A DNA stretch of 62,000 bases from Symbiodinium natans (GCA_905221605.1 CAJNDS010000768.1:208359-270358); one strand, 5' to 3'; shown: positions 39,865-50,560, counted from the stretch's first letter. Translations and numbers: made by a program. The notes: a model not told the origin generated them from the letters alone.

Positions 39865-39908
39865 ACTTTGAGTTGAATCTCTGCTCTCTTGCGGTTCAAG
39901 GCTCTCTA
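39865..39908 (+). CDS. Short exon-like segment between CCCTAAA blocks
   Basis: Good acceptor tgcttggctttcag| followed by FELNLCSLAVQGSLD and the next block. The donor is not obvious. Confidence 0.35.
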
Positions 39909-39909
39909 G

Positions 39910-39948
39910 ACCCTGAACCCTAAACCCTAAACCCGAAACCCGAAACCC
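39910..39948 (-). repeat. Telomeric block, CCCTAAA/CCCGAAA
   Basis: CCCGAAA twice at right. Confidence 0.9.
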
Positions 39949-40117
39949 TCTGTTTCTAATTCAAGCAGGGCACATGGGGGTATGAGTCGAGTCACTTTTA
40001 GTTCTCCACACAGAGAGGGTTATAGAGAGCGCGTTGATGGCTCCGCGGCTCTTTCTTACCAGGGCTCTGGGCTCTGAAACAAGCAAACGAAGGGCAGGAC
40101 CTACACTGGCCTACAGT

Positions 40118-40142
40118 GGGTTTAGGGTTTAGGGTTTTAGGG
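40118..40142 (+). repeat. Telomeric block, TTTAGGG
   Basis: Three units. Confidence 0.85.
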
Positions 40143-40191
40143 ACACCTACGCACCCTTTACAACACCTAAACCCCCAAAGGCAGCGACCAG

Positions 40192-40449
40192 TCATTCCTT
40201 CAAACTCCCACCCCGGACAGCTCCCGGGCACCGGGCCAGCGAAGCGAAACTAATGGAAGCCTCGCATCGTTCGAGCTCTGCCTGGGAATATCTTGCGATT
40301 TCGGCCCTTGAGGGGTTTGGGGGGTTCAAGCCGTTCGACAGTAGATTCACCGATACATTTCCCCCGCAGGCTTGGGACCATCTTGACAGTTGACCTGACC
40401 CGATGACACGTCCAGATAAGCCAGACTTACACCAGGAAGAACCCGCCAA
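40192..40449 (-). CDS. Hypothetical ORF, 85 codons
   Basis: Contains GGNVSVNLLSNGLNPPNPSR then AEIARYSQAELERCEASISF and ends GGSLKE-stop. Natural composition; no family recognised. Confidence 0.4.
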   Translation of the reverse strand: MAGSSWCKSGLSGRVIGSGQLSRWSQACGGNVSVNLLSNGLNPPNPSRAEIARYSQAELERCEASISFASLARCPGAVRGGSLKE

Positions 40450-40925
40450 GCTCTGGCGCCTCTAGGCACTCTGCGCGGCTGAGCAAAGAAGGGCTAAGCA
40501 GTACTGAGATTGTTGCTGGAGTTGAATCTAACCCCACGCTGATTACACCAAAAGGTCTGTACCTGCGACCTCCAGTCCATTGAACCCAAACGATCCTGAG
40601 CCCAGAACACTGACTCCAAACTGGGCCTTACTCCTCAGGGACGGCACACCCTACAACCCCGAGCCTCCAGAAAACAAGCCCGCCCGCCGCCTCCTTCTTG
40701 GCCCTAAACCCGCCGCCTCCTTCATGCACTTCTTCTTGAAAGTGTCGACGAGCTTCTCGATTAGCTTCCCTTCATGCGCCTTGGGCTTTAAGGCAAGTTG
40801 GCGCATCACCTTTTAGAAACATGGGAGGCTGCAGTCGCTTGGCAACTACTCTAGGAAGCTCTCTCTGCAAGGCACCGAAGCGGCTAGAAGCTGCCAGATT
40901 TTGTGGCTGTGTGGCTTCTGGTCGA

Positions 40926-40974
<49 letters not shown>
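40926..40974. repeat. (CAT)n microsatellite
   Basis: About 16 perfect trinucleotide units, then CAGCAT variants. Confidence 0.95.
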
Positions 40975-40975
<1 letters not shown>

Positions 40976-41258
40976 CCAGCAGCATCAGCATCAGCATCCT
41001 CCTCCCCCTCCAGACAATGGGATTGCCACAATACATGCTTTCCTTGTAGTTTTCATGCTGCACAAAAGTAGGTCCTGAACACCAGCAGTATGCCAGGCAG
41101 CTGGGCTTCGCACCCGCCATTTTGCTGCCAGCTTTTCTCTTGACTTGTGCTCTTCCCTGCGAAGGGTGACAAAGGGGCAGCAGGTGGTTGGTTGATTGAA
41201 GTTCGGAATGTACGAGTAGCATAAAGTAGCATATCGTAGCGTACTACTGCTATCAACT

Positions 41259-41639
41259 TCAGAGTGCGGCTCCACGTCTAAAGTCGAGCTGCCGTGCTGC
41301 AGTCGTCCTGAAACCCTGTAGTACAACCACGATCGCTGAATCAAACCACGATCCCGAAGCTTCGACCCTGGATGATCTGCTGCACCTTTTATCTCCGACG
41401 ATCTTTGTCAACTTCTGGGCGAAGGACCTGCGAGTCTGTAACTGGGCTGCATCTGGGATCTGGGGCTTGAACGGGCTTGAGGGCTTTGAGGCTTCACCGC
41501 TTCGGCTCGAAACTTCAAGATCTTTGGGTTCGTAGTAGACCCACGGCAAAGCTGAAGCGTTGGCAGCCATCGTTTCATATGTGGAACCCTCGTCGTGGCA
41601 GTGTCCAGTGTCCTTGCAGCTACCTGCTTTCGCTCTCAA
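41259..41639 (-). CDS. Hypothetical ORF, 126 codons
   Basis: Reads YETMAANASALPWVYYEPKD, then a polar stretch with QIPDAAQLQTRRSFAQKLTK and IVGDKRCSRSSRVEASG. Likely an exon of 200 bp or more; borders not fixed. Confidence 0.45.
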   Translation of the reverse strand: MRAKAGSCKDTGHCHDEGSTYETMAANASALPWVYYEPKDLEVSSRSGEASKPSSPFKPQIPDAAQLQTRRSFAQKLTKIVGDKRCSRSSRVEASGSWFDSAIVVVLQGFRTTAARQLDFRRGAAL

Positions 41640-41689
41640 GAAGGATGCTCACCATGCCGAGGGTCTGGAAGCATATGCTCGGTTTTTAG

Positions 41690-41812
41690 AGGATAGGATT
41701 AGAGGGACCCTTGGGGATATAGACCCTCTGAAGAAGGTTCGTGTTTAAGAGAGCCAGAAGAGGGCTCACAAGGGTTCCCGGTTAAGGGTCCCCCCTCATC
41801 CTACCTATGGGA
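41690..41812. mobile_element. MITE family 5, copy b
   Basis: GATAGGATTAGAGGGACCCT ... GGGTCCCCCCTCATCCTACC, about 85% like copy a by eye. Confidence 0.75.
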
Positions 41813-42128
41813 GGTTGTGGAAGCACTCGAAAAAAAGAAATGCCGGGGAAAGAGCCGGTTGTTCCTGAGAAGAGAGGGAAGGTGAGGGAACGTTGCCCTT
41901 GGCTAGAGAGAAAGACCCCACGTCGCCCACACCCCAGGCACTACCCCAAACTCCAACTGGTTGAGGTTATAGGGTGTCAGGCTACCCACTTCCCCTACCC
42001 GCGAGTATCCCGAACATCGATCATTACCAGCGCCACGCAGTCAGAACCTCCCTCTGAGGCAACAAGAAGAACACTCAGGGCCGCTATTGGGCTCTTCGAC
42101 CTTGAAAGCGTGTCCTGGGCCCCGATGA

Positions 42129-42163
42129 TCCTAAACCCTAAACCCTAAACCCTAAACCCCTAA
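42129..42163 (-). repeat. Telomeric block, CCCTAAA
   Basis: Ends CCCCTAACAG, a possible acceptor. Confidence 0.93.
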
Positions 42164-42441
42164 CAGAGTCCAAGCCCCGCACATGGCTTCGGGCTGAGGC
42201 CGCACGCCGCGGCTCCCGATCCTGGACGGGGAGCTTGGGAGGGAAAGGGAGGGGAAGGGAGGGGAAGGAAGGGAAAGGGAGAGAGGACCGAAGGATGCAA
42301 AGTTTTGTAGTTGGGGACATACCGAAAGTACTGGTGCCCCGCCGATCAGTCGTGTCTAGGTGTCTGTCTAGACCGTCTCTCCGATTTTTGTTCTGTCAGG
42401 GCGAACCGAAAGCTTAGGCGCACGAAGAACATGCGCAACCA

Positions 42442-43089
42442 GTGAGCCGTCGCTGGGCTATTTTAACTAGCGTTGCGCCACTTGCCGCCGAGCTGCTGTC
42501 CCTTGCCCAGCCTCCCCCCCAGCGCCGCGCTTGCGATGGGGAGTTCGGGACAAAACTATCTCACTCCAGCTTGGGCCAAGGAGCACAGATCTTGAGACTC
42601 ACGAGGGGCGTGTCAAAGGTAAATTTCTTCCGGATCTCACTTGAGGAAACCTCTTCAGACTCGCACCCGGATTCTCGTTTGCATAACCATGCTGCATGGT
42701 CCCTGCTCCCCTACATGACACGTACATCAACCCTGCATCGCTGCATTGCTCATTCTACGGGTGAGCAGTTCGGCAGGGTGCTCAGCTGGTTGGTCCCGGA
42801 AGTAGTGGGAATCCGAACGCTCCAAAAACTCGAAGCTCTGAAAACTCTAAAAGTTCCAAAAAGCTCTACACGCTCGAAACGCTCCAAAAGGTCCAAAAGC
42901 TCTGACGGGGCTCCCGGTGACTGCAGAAGCTGCTTTTTTTTGTCGGTCAACACCGTGGCCTCCGTCCTTGGGTCTGAGCCTCAACAACCAATTTTGTCTT
43001 TGAAGGATGCAGTTCTGTCGGGGCTAGGCGAGTTTTTTGGGATTTCTATAAGCTTTTCGAGGTTGGAACTTGTATCTGAAAATGCCTAG
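42442..43089 (+). CDS. Hypothetical ORF, 215 codons
   Basis: Starts MSRRWAILTSVAPLAAELLS. The middle contains a CTCNAAA simple repeat translating as serine/lysine/arginine; the end reads SGLGEFFGISISFSRLELVS. The length is only mildly beyond chance expectation. Confidence 0.3.
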   Translation: MSRRWAILTSVAPLAAELLSLAQPPPQRRACDGEFGTKLSHSSLGQGAQILRLTRGVSKVNFFRISLEETSSDSHPDSRLHNHAAWSLLPYMTRTSTLHRCIAHSTGEQFGRVLSWLVPEVVGIRTLQKLEALKTLKVPKSSTRSKRSKRSKSSDGAPGDCRSCFFLSVNTVASVLGSEPQQPILSLKDAVLSGLGEFFGISISFSRLELVSENA

Positions 43090-43670
43090 GCAACCAGGAG
43101 GCCAAGACCGGTAGGAGGAGGCGCCCCATGCACGGAGGCATGGCTCATGCAATGGTCTTTTGCCAGTGTCTGCTGCGCGCTGAACACACACTGCTTCATC
43201 ATGCACGCTTCAAAATCCCGGGCATGCCACTGTCTGCTGTAAGCAGGCGAAGAAATCCCAAAGCTCGTCCGAAACTTTGACACAACAGTCTGCAAGAAAC
43301 AGCTTCCAGGTGTCTGCATCGTTTGTGTAGAGGATAGGAGGGAAGATAGGAGGTGAACACACCCTGAACCAATGCAATTTCATTGACATAATCATTGCAT
43401 CATTGTCTTGCAACCAGGAAATATCGCCCAAATATGTGTCAAGATAATATCCTCGACATACTTCCATACCGCGGGTGCTCTGTACACAACAACCCAGGTC
43501 CGTGTCTATCGCCTGCTCTCTGGCTTGACATCGGGAGACCTATCTACATCTGCCCAGAATGGCAGGGTCTCAACCAGCACCTTCTTGTGGACGTTCTTGG
43601 ACCATGGAGGCTTACATCAGCACCGAGGCGCTGTGGCCGTCGCCTGGCCAAGAAAACCCTTCAGCTACAT

Positions 43671-43756
43671 TGCCCCTTATGCTTGCAGTCCTTGGTATGG
43701 ACTATTGGTACCCCAGTCTAATCCCCATTAAGGACTGCTAGCATAAGCGGCATTCA
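43671..43756. mobile_element. MITE family 1, copy e, degenerate
   Basis: GCCCCTTATGCTTGCAGTCC ... AAGGACTGCTAGCATAAG; outer TIR ends are lost or eroded. Confidence 0.65.
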
Positions 43757-43992
43757 GTCTATCGAGTCCATGAAACTCGTCAGGCCCGTTTTGGGAAGAA
43801 AGCTCCGAACCTAAGGCGGAAACAGTTTAAACACGCGAACGCAATCCATCACGCTAGCCCTGCTGGGCCATGTGTTCGGCGTGGCCCGGCTGTTTTACGG
43901 GCCTTGCATGGTCTGTGAAAGACAAAACCACTAGGCAGCCTACTTGCTACTTCCACCAATGTACACACAGCCGTCCCTCACCCTGCCCCGGC

Positions 43993-44023
43993 ACCCTAAA
44001 CCCTAAACCCAAAACCCTAAACC
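43993..44023 (-). repeat. Telomeric block, CCCTAAA
   Basis: Four units, before the 44030 exon. Confidence 0.93.
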
Positions 44024-44029
44024 TGCAAG

Positions 44030-44123
44030 CCTTGTTAGCTGAGCACACTCTTGAAGCGCTTCTCGAGGTCGCCCTGGGCAGGCTGTGGCCTTGGCGCAGT
44101 GGCTTGGTGTCTGTTCCCATTGG
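44030..44123 (+). CDS. Leucine-rich exon flanked by telomeric blocks
   Basis: Block, acctgcaag|, LLAEHTLEALLEVALGRLWP, WRSGLVSVPI, |gtttaggg. The complementary strand is also open and also has a CCCTAAA block upstream, so strand is not proven. Confidence 0.45.
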
Positions 44124-44190
44124 GTTTAGGGTTTAGGGTTTAGGGTTTAGGGTTTAGGGTTTAGGGTTTAGGGTTTATGGTTTAGGGGGT
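44124..44190 (+). repeat. Telomeric block, TTTAGGG
   Basis: Nine units, one TTTATGG. Confidence 0.97.
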
Positions 44191-44693
44191 TTACCCTACA
44201 GCGCCCCTCTATACTACCCCTCCCCCCCCCGCCCCAGGTTTGATTAGGCTCTTATCAAGTTCATATCAAGGATGGAGGGTTCAGGCATCAAAGCCGTCCC
44301 CCCTACAATGAGATGAGGGTGAAAACGAGCTACTCAGTCAAACCCACCAAAGCAGCGCCCTTTTTCTGGATGCGCGTTAGATCTTCGGATCCGGCCGGGA
44401 ACACGTCAGAGTGGTAACCTTTCGGCCACCCTCTGGGATCCCTGCCTTTTGTCAAAGCTGGGCTGGCACAATGCATGCGACTCAGGTCTTATCCTGTGAT
44501 GCTTCTTCAAGAGTCCCTCGCTCAAAACCATAAGGAACACCCACAGAAGGTGCAGGGCCCCAGGTAGCAGCTTGCATCGGAGCTTGTTAGCACCGACCCC
44601 CTGATGATCGATTCCGCCGACTTCACTCCTGTCGAACTTGCGATCTCATGGTCGCCTGCTGAGGTTGCGGATTCACCTTGATGTGCCTTGCAG

Positions 44694-44858
44694 CTCCGGT
44701 CCCAAATTTCAAGCCCTCTCCACTTAGACTCGGAGGGAAACTCAAGGAGTTCAGCCGCGCCTGTCCATGCGAAAGATATGGATCGGGCTGCGATCCGGGC
44801 CAAAGCTCAGAAGGCCTTGGCTGTTAGTTGCCGCCTTGCTGCTGCCAACTTAGCTTAG
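44694..44858 (+). CDS. Hypothetical terminal exon
   Basis: gatgtgccttgcag|, 54 codons (LRSQISSPLHLDSEGNSRSS ... DMDRAAIRAKAQKALAVSCR ...) ending in TAG, phase 0. The helical, alanine-rich end looks coding. An antisense frame of 93 codons (44522-44803) overlaps and is an alternative. Confidence 0.45.
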   Translation, partial: LRSQISSPLHLDSEGNSRSSAAPVHAKDMDRAAIRAKAQKALAVSCRLAAANLA

Positions 44859-45099
44859 CCGGCTTTACATGGCTCCGGAATTAGGGGGGGCCGCTCTGGC
44901 CGGACAGCTGAAACCTCATTTAATGACAACAGCTGTTCCGGGATTCTGCTGCAAAACCAGCGGTCATCACAGTGACAGAAGGCATCGGAACAGCAGATAT
45001 TGTACGACTGTGATGGCACCACTGAGTAGGAGAGACGGTTCGGGCCATGTCACGTCCCATCCAGTAGCTTGAGTCTTCACCAACGCGGCCCTGACTCTG

Positions 45100-45690
45100 T
45101 CTTTGCCACTTCACCATTCTGACCCCAAAAAGGGCAAGACACTCCAACCAAAAGACGCACCCAGATATCCCGAAGCCCAAGACCATCCAGGAGCACAAAA
45201 AAGGCCAAGAGCGACGACAGTTCTGCATTTTGATGAGGAGAACGCGCACGCGATCGAGGCGAGAGTGCCACTTGCGCCGCCGCAATATGCAAATCCCCCG
45301 AGACTGGACTCACGAAGGGACCCCATGCAACAGCCCAAAACGTGGAAATGTACGCGCCTACTCCATTTTGTGACATGGCCTCCAAAAAGCGCACGGGCAC
45401 CTAGGCGGAAGCATGATTTCGAGCACGGAACGTGCACGGGACCTAGGCGAGAGGGCGATTTCGCATTTTCCACGAGGAAAAGCTGTTTCGCAAGTCCCGG
45501 AACTCTGCCCGCGCCCGCATAGTCCAGGGCGTGATATGAATTTTGGTTCAAACTGCAGCAAGCCTCGAGCGGGAGTCAACGTGCCGGGCGCACCGCGCAG
45601 ATATGCGGCAATGTAAGTTGGAACCCCACATCGAGCTGGCACATGGCTGGGAGAAATGTTTGGCCACGCACGACGTCTGAATTCTCTGCT
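45100..45690. other. Region with internal short repeats, no supported gene
   Basis: Several diverged repeats of a GAGCACG..GGCGAGAG..TTTC motif; overlapping open frames on both strands. Confidence 0.35.
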
Positions 45691-45708
45691 TCTCATTCTA
45701 TGATATAA

Positions 45709-45958
45709 TCCAATATAGTACAATATAGTACAATATAGTACAATATAGTACAATATAATACAATATTGTATAATATTGTATAATACAGTATAATATAGTA
45801 TAATATAGTATAATTTAGTATAATATAGTATAATATTGTATAATATTGTATAATATTGTATAATATTGTATAATCTAGTATGATGTTGTATAATATAGTA
45901 TAATATAGTATAATATAGTTAGTATAATACAGCATGATACAGCATAATACAAATACAA
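45709..45958. repeat. 10 bp AT-rich satellite
   Basis: About 25 copies of TATAGTATAA with variants, immediately 3' of the methyltransferase frame. Confidence 0.95.
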
Positions 45959-47128
45959 CTTGAATGCGAGCAGCAGCTGGAGTCGAACCACGGCCCCAGC
46001 GAAGTCTCCAGCGGATTCTCGAAGACGGCCGGGCCTGAGGAGTTCTCCATGCGTGGCTTGTGCGCCAGGAAGACAGTGGTTCCTCGCAGGGTTTAGGGTT
46101 TAGGGTTTAGGATTTAGGGTTTAGGGCTTAGGGCTTAGGGCTTAGGGCTTAGGGTTTAGGGCTAGGGTTCAGGGCAAGACAGTCGGAGACAATGGGCCTT
46201 TGGAAATCTTTTTCTCTTCTCTCTTGGAGCAAACCGAGGCACCAGGCCGGGAGAAGAAGAGCAGGGTGTTCTTGAGCTTGGCAGGAGCTGCGGATGAGTA
46301 GAGCAAGTCCGACATCAGGATAACATCAAATGCATGGCCGCACTGCTTGCTGATAGATTGCCTGTGCTCCTCCATAACCCAGTCGAGCTCTAGAACGTGC
46401 GTGTTCAGATTCGGGCAATTCACCGCGACGTTGTGCTTGACCAGGGGCAGAACAGCCCGCCTGTCCGTGAAAACTGCCTTCCCACCGGACAGATGGGCGG
46501 CCACGATGCCCGGAAGCCCACATCCGCTTCCCAGCTCAAGGATGGCCTTTATAGCAGACAGGTGAGACCGCTACTGAGGACCCCGCCCCCATTTTCGACT
46601 CCACTTTCAAAAAGGTTTGCACTGAGCTTGAGGATGTGTTTGCCAGAGCTCCTATTTCGGTAGAGCTTTACCACATTTTCACCCTCTTACTTCGGACTCT
46701 TGTGGGGGACTCTTCAGCCCGGCCTTGCCCTTGAATTCTACGGGCTCCGGCCCAAAGCTCGCGAGCCAGTGCGCCAGGAAGATGCCTGCATCCCAGAGAC
46801 GCCCACCAGTGGGCATGTCTGCGCTGGAGATCTCCTCCCTGATGCGAAGTAGGCGGCCATGGAAAGCAAAGCACCGGAAGCAATGCTCGTTGCTCTCGTC
46901 GTGGCCGTTCTGGCCACAGGCCCCAAGCGGCATGGACTCACAAGACATGAGCGCCTCACCACGGAGGGATTGCGCGTTTAGAGCCCAGAGGTTGCCGTCG
47001 AGCCTCTGCACTTGCGGGAGCGATGGGACAGCATCAGGCAGACAGGGCTGCACTCTGCACTTGGAGGCACGAGGGGGTGATCGTGACCGGCTCCGATCAT
47101 CAACTTCACCGCCGCCTCCGCCTGGCAT
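45919..47128 (-). CDS. Lysine methyltransferase-like protein (METTL21 / Methyltransf_16 family), 3 exons
   Basis: Predicted SAM-dependent protein-lysine methyltransferase of about 301 codons. Exon 1 (47128-46691) starts at ATG, has an RS-rich N-terminus and ends with the family motif TGGRLWDAGIFLAHWL. Intron 1 (46690-46547) is gtaaga...aaag, phase 0. Exon 2 (46546-46243) opens with motif I, ILELGSGCGLPGIVAAHL, then VFTD, LELDW and FDVILMSDLLY, the usual order for this family. Intron 2 (46242-46083) is gtgcct...cgag, phase 1, and contains telomeric repeat. Exon 3 (46082-45919) resumes in frame as TTVFLAHKPRM, giving the expected PG-x-TV-x-LAHKPR spacing. The extreme C-terminus (last 30 or so residues) does not resemble the family and runs into a TA-rich satellite, so a further exon is possible. 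The protein substrate cannot be told from sequence. Confidence 0.85.
46089..46175 (+). repeat. Telomeric block inside the methyltransferase intron
   Basis: Standard and CTTAGGG units. AAGACAGT occurs at 46070-46077 and 46176-46183. On the coding strand the repeat ends CCCTGCGAG, the proposed acceptor. Confidence 0.97.
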
Positions 47129-47310
47129 CGCTGCAACCAGAAGCCGAGCATCCTCTCTGCTGACCGGGCAGGGCAACACATGAAGACAGTGCCACACAAC
47201 GGAGTGCCACACAAACGGCAACAGGCAAGTTAGGACCCGCATGACATGTACCACGTAGTTCCTGGACTAACAATACTGATACTATGCCTCCTCATCTTGC
47301 TCTTCCTTAC

Positions 47311-47496
47311 CATCACAGGGCTTAAAAGAGGCATAAGAAGATATCTTGTCAAAAAACTGGCTTCGATGTCCTCCACAGCGAGGGATTCTGGAGCCAGGCA
47401 GTCAACAACCAACTCCAGGCCGTCGCAAACGTGAAAGCTGGTCACATGCACGTCCCGAACATCCCCCATCTTCGTGCCCTGCTGTGCAAGCATCAT
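47311..47496 (-). CDS. Possible upstream exon of the methyltransferase gene
   Basis: Open frame with natural composition (starts MMLAQQGTKMGDVRDVHV) ending at ATG|gtaagg, a strong 5' splice site. An in-phase acceptor exists at about 47153, before GATGCTCGG, which would join it to the frame leading into the methyltransferase start. It could equally be the 3' part of a separate gene or a 5' leader exon. Confidence 0.4.
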
Positions 47497-48286
47497 GGGG
47501 AGAGCGACCCTTCACATATGCCTATACCTCGAGATTTGGAAATCCCAAACGCACCTCGCTTGACCTGGCTTTTTGGCTATGAGTCCTAGATGTTCCTAGC
47601 ACGAAGCAAAGCTTGGGCTGCCGACTTGGTCTAGTGTCCTTGCCACACACCCAGCCCTGCGCCACTGCATCAAAATCCCATCGCCAGTCCAGAAAATCCA
47701 ACACCCCAACCCCGAAAACTCCTCCAAATCTCTAAGTCTAACTGTTTTAACCCTTTTTAAAACTAGAGTCACTCTGAAGTCCTCCCTTCAGCCCCTCCTT
47801 GTGGTCTATGAGGACCAGATCCAGCGCAAAGTCCAGCAGCAGAGGCCTAGGCTTGGAGAGGTGCAGAGGACACGGGCACCCCTCTCTGGGTGGTGCCCCT
47901 TCAAAGGGCTCCTAAGGATGTTCACAGCTTTTCTGTGGTGCTGGTCAGTGCAACTACAAGCAACACCCCGGTGATTCTTCAGAAGAGAAAATATCTTCGC
48001 AAGAGCCAGTTGTGAAGCTGGCCTCTTTCCACATCTTCGGCGGAGCGTGACACTTGTCGCGCTTGTGATCATGACGGGTTCATCATTTTTCATCATTTTA
48101 GGGGCCTTGCCAACTGTCTGTTGCCACTGTCGAGTTTAATTCAACTGCGCCTTCTCATTGCCAGGTTCAAAAATATGCAGAAATCCAATACTTCGAGTCC
48201 GAAATGAAGAACCGTGTCAACCCGGCCTGGGTTCCAGGGCGAAGCCCGGGATTTAATGTCGAAAAGGAAGTCAAACTTCATTCAAT

Positions 48287-48386
48287 TTGGGCTGCTCCCC
48301 CTTATACTAACAGTCCTTCATAGGGGTACTATAGCCCCTATTATACTCCCTGTTAAGGACTGTTAGTATTCGGGGGAACATCCCAA
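48287..48386. mobile_element. MITE family 1, copy f, 8 bp target duplication
   Basis: TTGGGCTGCTCCCCC ... GGGGGAACATCCCAA with CATTCAAT at 48279-48286 and 48387-48394. Confidence 0.9.
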
Positions 48387-48727
48387 CATTCAATGCTGGG
48401 CCATGGTCCGGTTCTTGGTGCTAGGCCCAACTTTGAAACGTGGAAAACAACACCAAACGTCTTTTCTGAACCCGACCTGTAACCAAGACGAGCCCAGCAT
48501 CCATCGCCCAAAGGAGTGACGTGACACATCGAGCTTAGCCTGTGACATGCCCGCCCTCTACGGTAGACGAAGGAAGAACTCACAAAATACCCAAGAAAAA
48601 CAAAACTGCATCCCCATGCCAAGATCAGCCCGGGCTTCATGAACATCTCGTCCGTCACGGACACAGCGAAGCGCAGCCGCGATCCCACCAGCTTCGGTGT
48701 GGATGCCAGGTAGGTGCGCAGAAGCAT
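48353..48727 (-). CDS. Hypothetical ORF, 124 codons, ending at MITE family 1
   Basis: Starts MLLRTYLASTPKLVGSRLRF, includes a hydrophobic run LILAWGCSFVFLGYFVSSSF, and ends inside the MITE. Without the MITE the frame would stop at its insertion point (GAA TGA). Confidence 0.4.
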   Translation of the reverse strand: MLLRTYLASTPKLVGSRLRFAVSVTDEMFMKPGLILAWGCSFVFLGYFVSSSFVYRRGRACHRLSSMCHVTPLGDGCWARLGYRSGSEKTFGVVFHVSKLGLAPRTGPWPSIECWDVPPNTNSP

Positions 48728-50035
48728 GGCGGAAATGTTTAGCGGGCTTCAGGCTCAAGGGCTACCAGGTTGAGTAGCAATTTTTTAGGGTTTGGACTCC
48801 GAGGTTGCAAGGGCAGGGCATACCCCGTAAGGTCGGGATTCAATGCAAGTGGAGCTGCTGCTGAGCCTTTCAGTCGCGGTAGCAACACGCGGTGGTTTCA
48901 CTGCAGATGGATGTCGGATCATCTCCTTGGTGCGAGTTTGCGTTTACTGGAAAAGGGCTGTAGAGGCGGATGTATTTTGAGGCCGTGCGCTTGTCACCAT
49001 GGACCCCTGGACCTTTGCAACTCCCTGTGTGACGCCTGACTTCAAGATTCGGCCCCCCCCCCCCCCTCCCCCCGTTCGCGGGTTCGGGTCGGCAAGTCAC
49101 GTTCTCATGGCATTTTGGCAGTCGGCTGCCTGACGTGACCGAATCCTTGGGACCGAAAAGGACTGAGAGAAGGGGACTCGGACATGGCCCCAACCCCTCA
49201 AGACATACCCGTGAGGCCCGAAACCGGCCCTAGGCAACCCAAGTATCAAAAGCTCCGAACCCGAAGTATTTATGAGAGTTCTTCTGACCTCTGAGGTGGA
49301 AGCTTTGGGTTGTTACTGAAAAATGGCGATAGGATGCGATAGGGTCAGAGGCTGTCAGGCTGTAATTCTCTTCTGCGCCTTCAGTGAGGATCTACATCTA
49401 CTGCAGATGGCGATCTGACTCGATGCAGATCCGTCATTGGGATTCTGCTGTGGGGTCCAGGGCTTTCGCTGCAGCTGCTTTGGGTCTACGGTCTTCACGG
49501 CATTCGTTTACGGCACGAGGCCCGGGCACGAGCGTTACCAGCTCCCGCGCGAGCTGAGCAGGGAAAGGCAAGGGCAGGGCTGTGAGGATGCACAAAGAAC
49601 TCCAGGTTGCAAGCTGCAGGGGTCCTGGTGTTAAAGGTTTCTTGAACCTGGTGTTACAGGCGTTTTGAAGAGGAGGGCACGAATTATGAGGACACTTCTT
49701 TTCTTAGGAACTGTCTGACCCTTTTCTGCCCTCGAGTTGCACTGAGAAGTTCTTTCAACCTTTGCTGGACGCACTGTTTAGGGCGTTTAGGTTTCAAGGC
49801 TCTTGCCACTCTGCCAGCCTATCCGGCCATGCCCTTATGTTTGTCCGTTTCTGTGCTTCAGTGTTGGCTTCTTCGATTGGCGTGGCATATCGATTTTCTC
49901 AGGGACTATAGAGTGATCTGCACCATGGTTGCTGATGTGGTGGGTTCGATGGCTGTTTCCGGAGGAAAGCACACGATGAATGCTGGGTACTGATACGAGG
50001 CTTCTTGTCGTCTGTCAAATCAGGGATTGTGGGCT

Positions 50036-50560
50036 CTAGGCTTCCAAAGTGCAGCAGCGCTTGAGCATGCTAACTCCAATTATGTCACACCAGTCTTTCC
50101 GGCGCGTCAATATATTGTCCTTGCCTGAATCGATATCCCTGAGCTGCCGCCCTATTTCATCCAGGAAAAATCTTACGTTCCGCACCTTCTTCTCTGAAGT
50201 GCTCAGCATGGAAAACTGCGTCTCCGCCGCATGCGTCCTGGACCAGGCCGAGGCCATGACATGATGTTTTGGGTCAGAGCGTAAAGGCTTCACGATTCTC
50301 GTTGTAAGTCGAAAATCAGGTGGCCAAGTCACCAAAGATTCCGAGGCAGGCAAACAAAGCCACACGCAAGGCAATGCACCACGATCACACATGCCGAGCT
50401 GGACGGCAGAGACCTCAGCAGCTGCTGCAAGTACTCGCCCACTGTGGATGCCGGCATCGGCATCTCAGAGTCGACTGCCGTCCTCGGGCAAACTTCAAGC
50501 CCCGTTTGAGGTCGAGTGTGGCTGAGGGTTTCCAGGAAAGCGTTCGCGCATGAGTTCACA
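50036..50560 (-). CDS. Hypothetical protein, two exons, C-terminus
   Basis: Exon a (about 50560-50392) reads SLANVNSCANAFLETLSHTR ... STVGEYLQQLLRSLPSSSAC and ends TGT|gtgatc. Exon b follows gtgaag| and ends at a stop (50036); it contains SEKKVRNVRFFLDEIGRQLR and DIDSGKDNILTRRKDWCDII. The phase matches through an intron of roughly 95 bp. No telomeric repeat here. Confidence 0.5.

Noticed and set aside
40821-41078. Histidine-, aspartate- or methionine-run frames
   Set aside because: Caused by the (CAT)n microsatellite.
45693-45935. 80-codon Y/I/L-rich frame
   Set aside because: Translation of the 10 bp TATAGTATAA satellite.
45965-46000. GGTTCGACTCC on the minus strand, like a tRNA B box
   Set aside because: The T-arm stem does not pair and no A box is present; it falls in methyltransferase exon 3.
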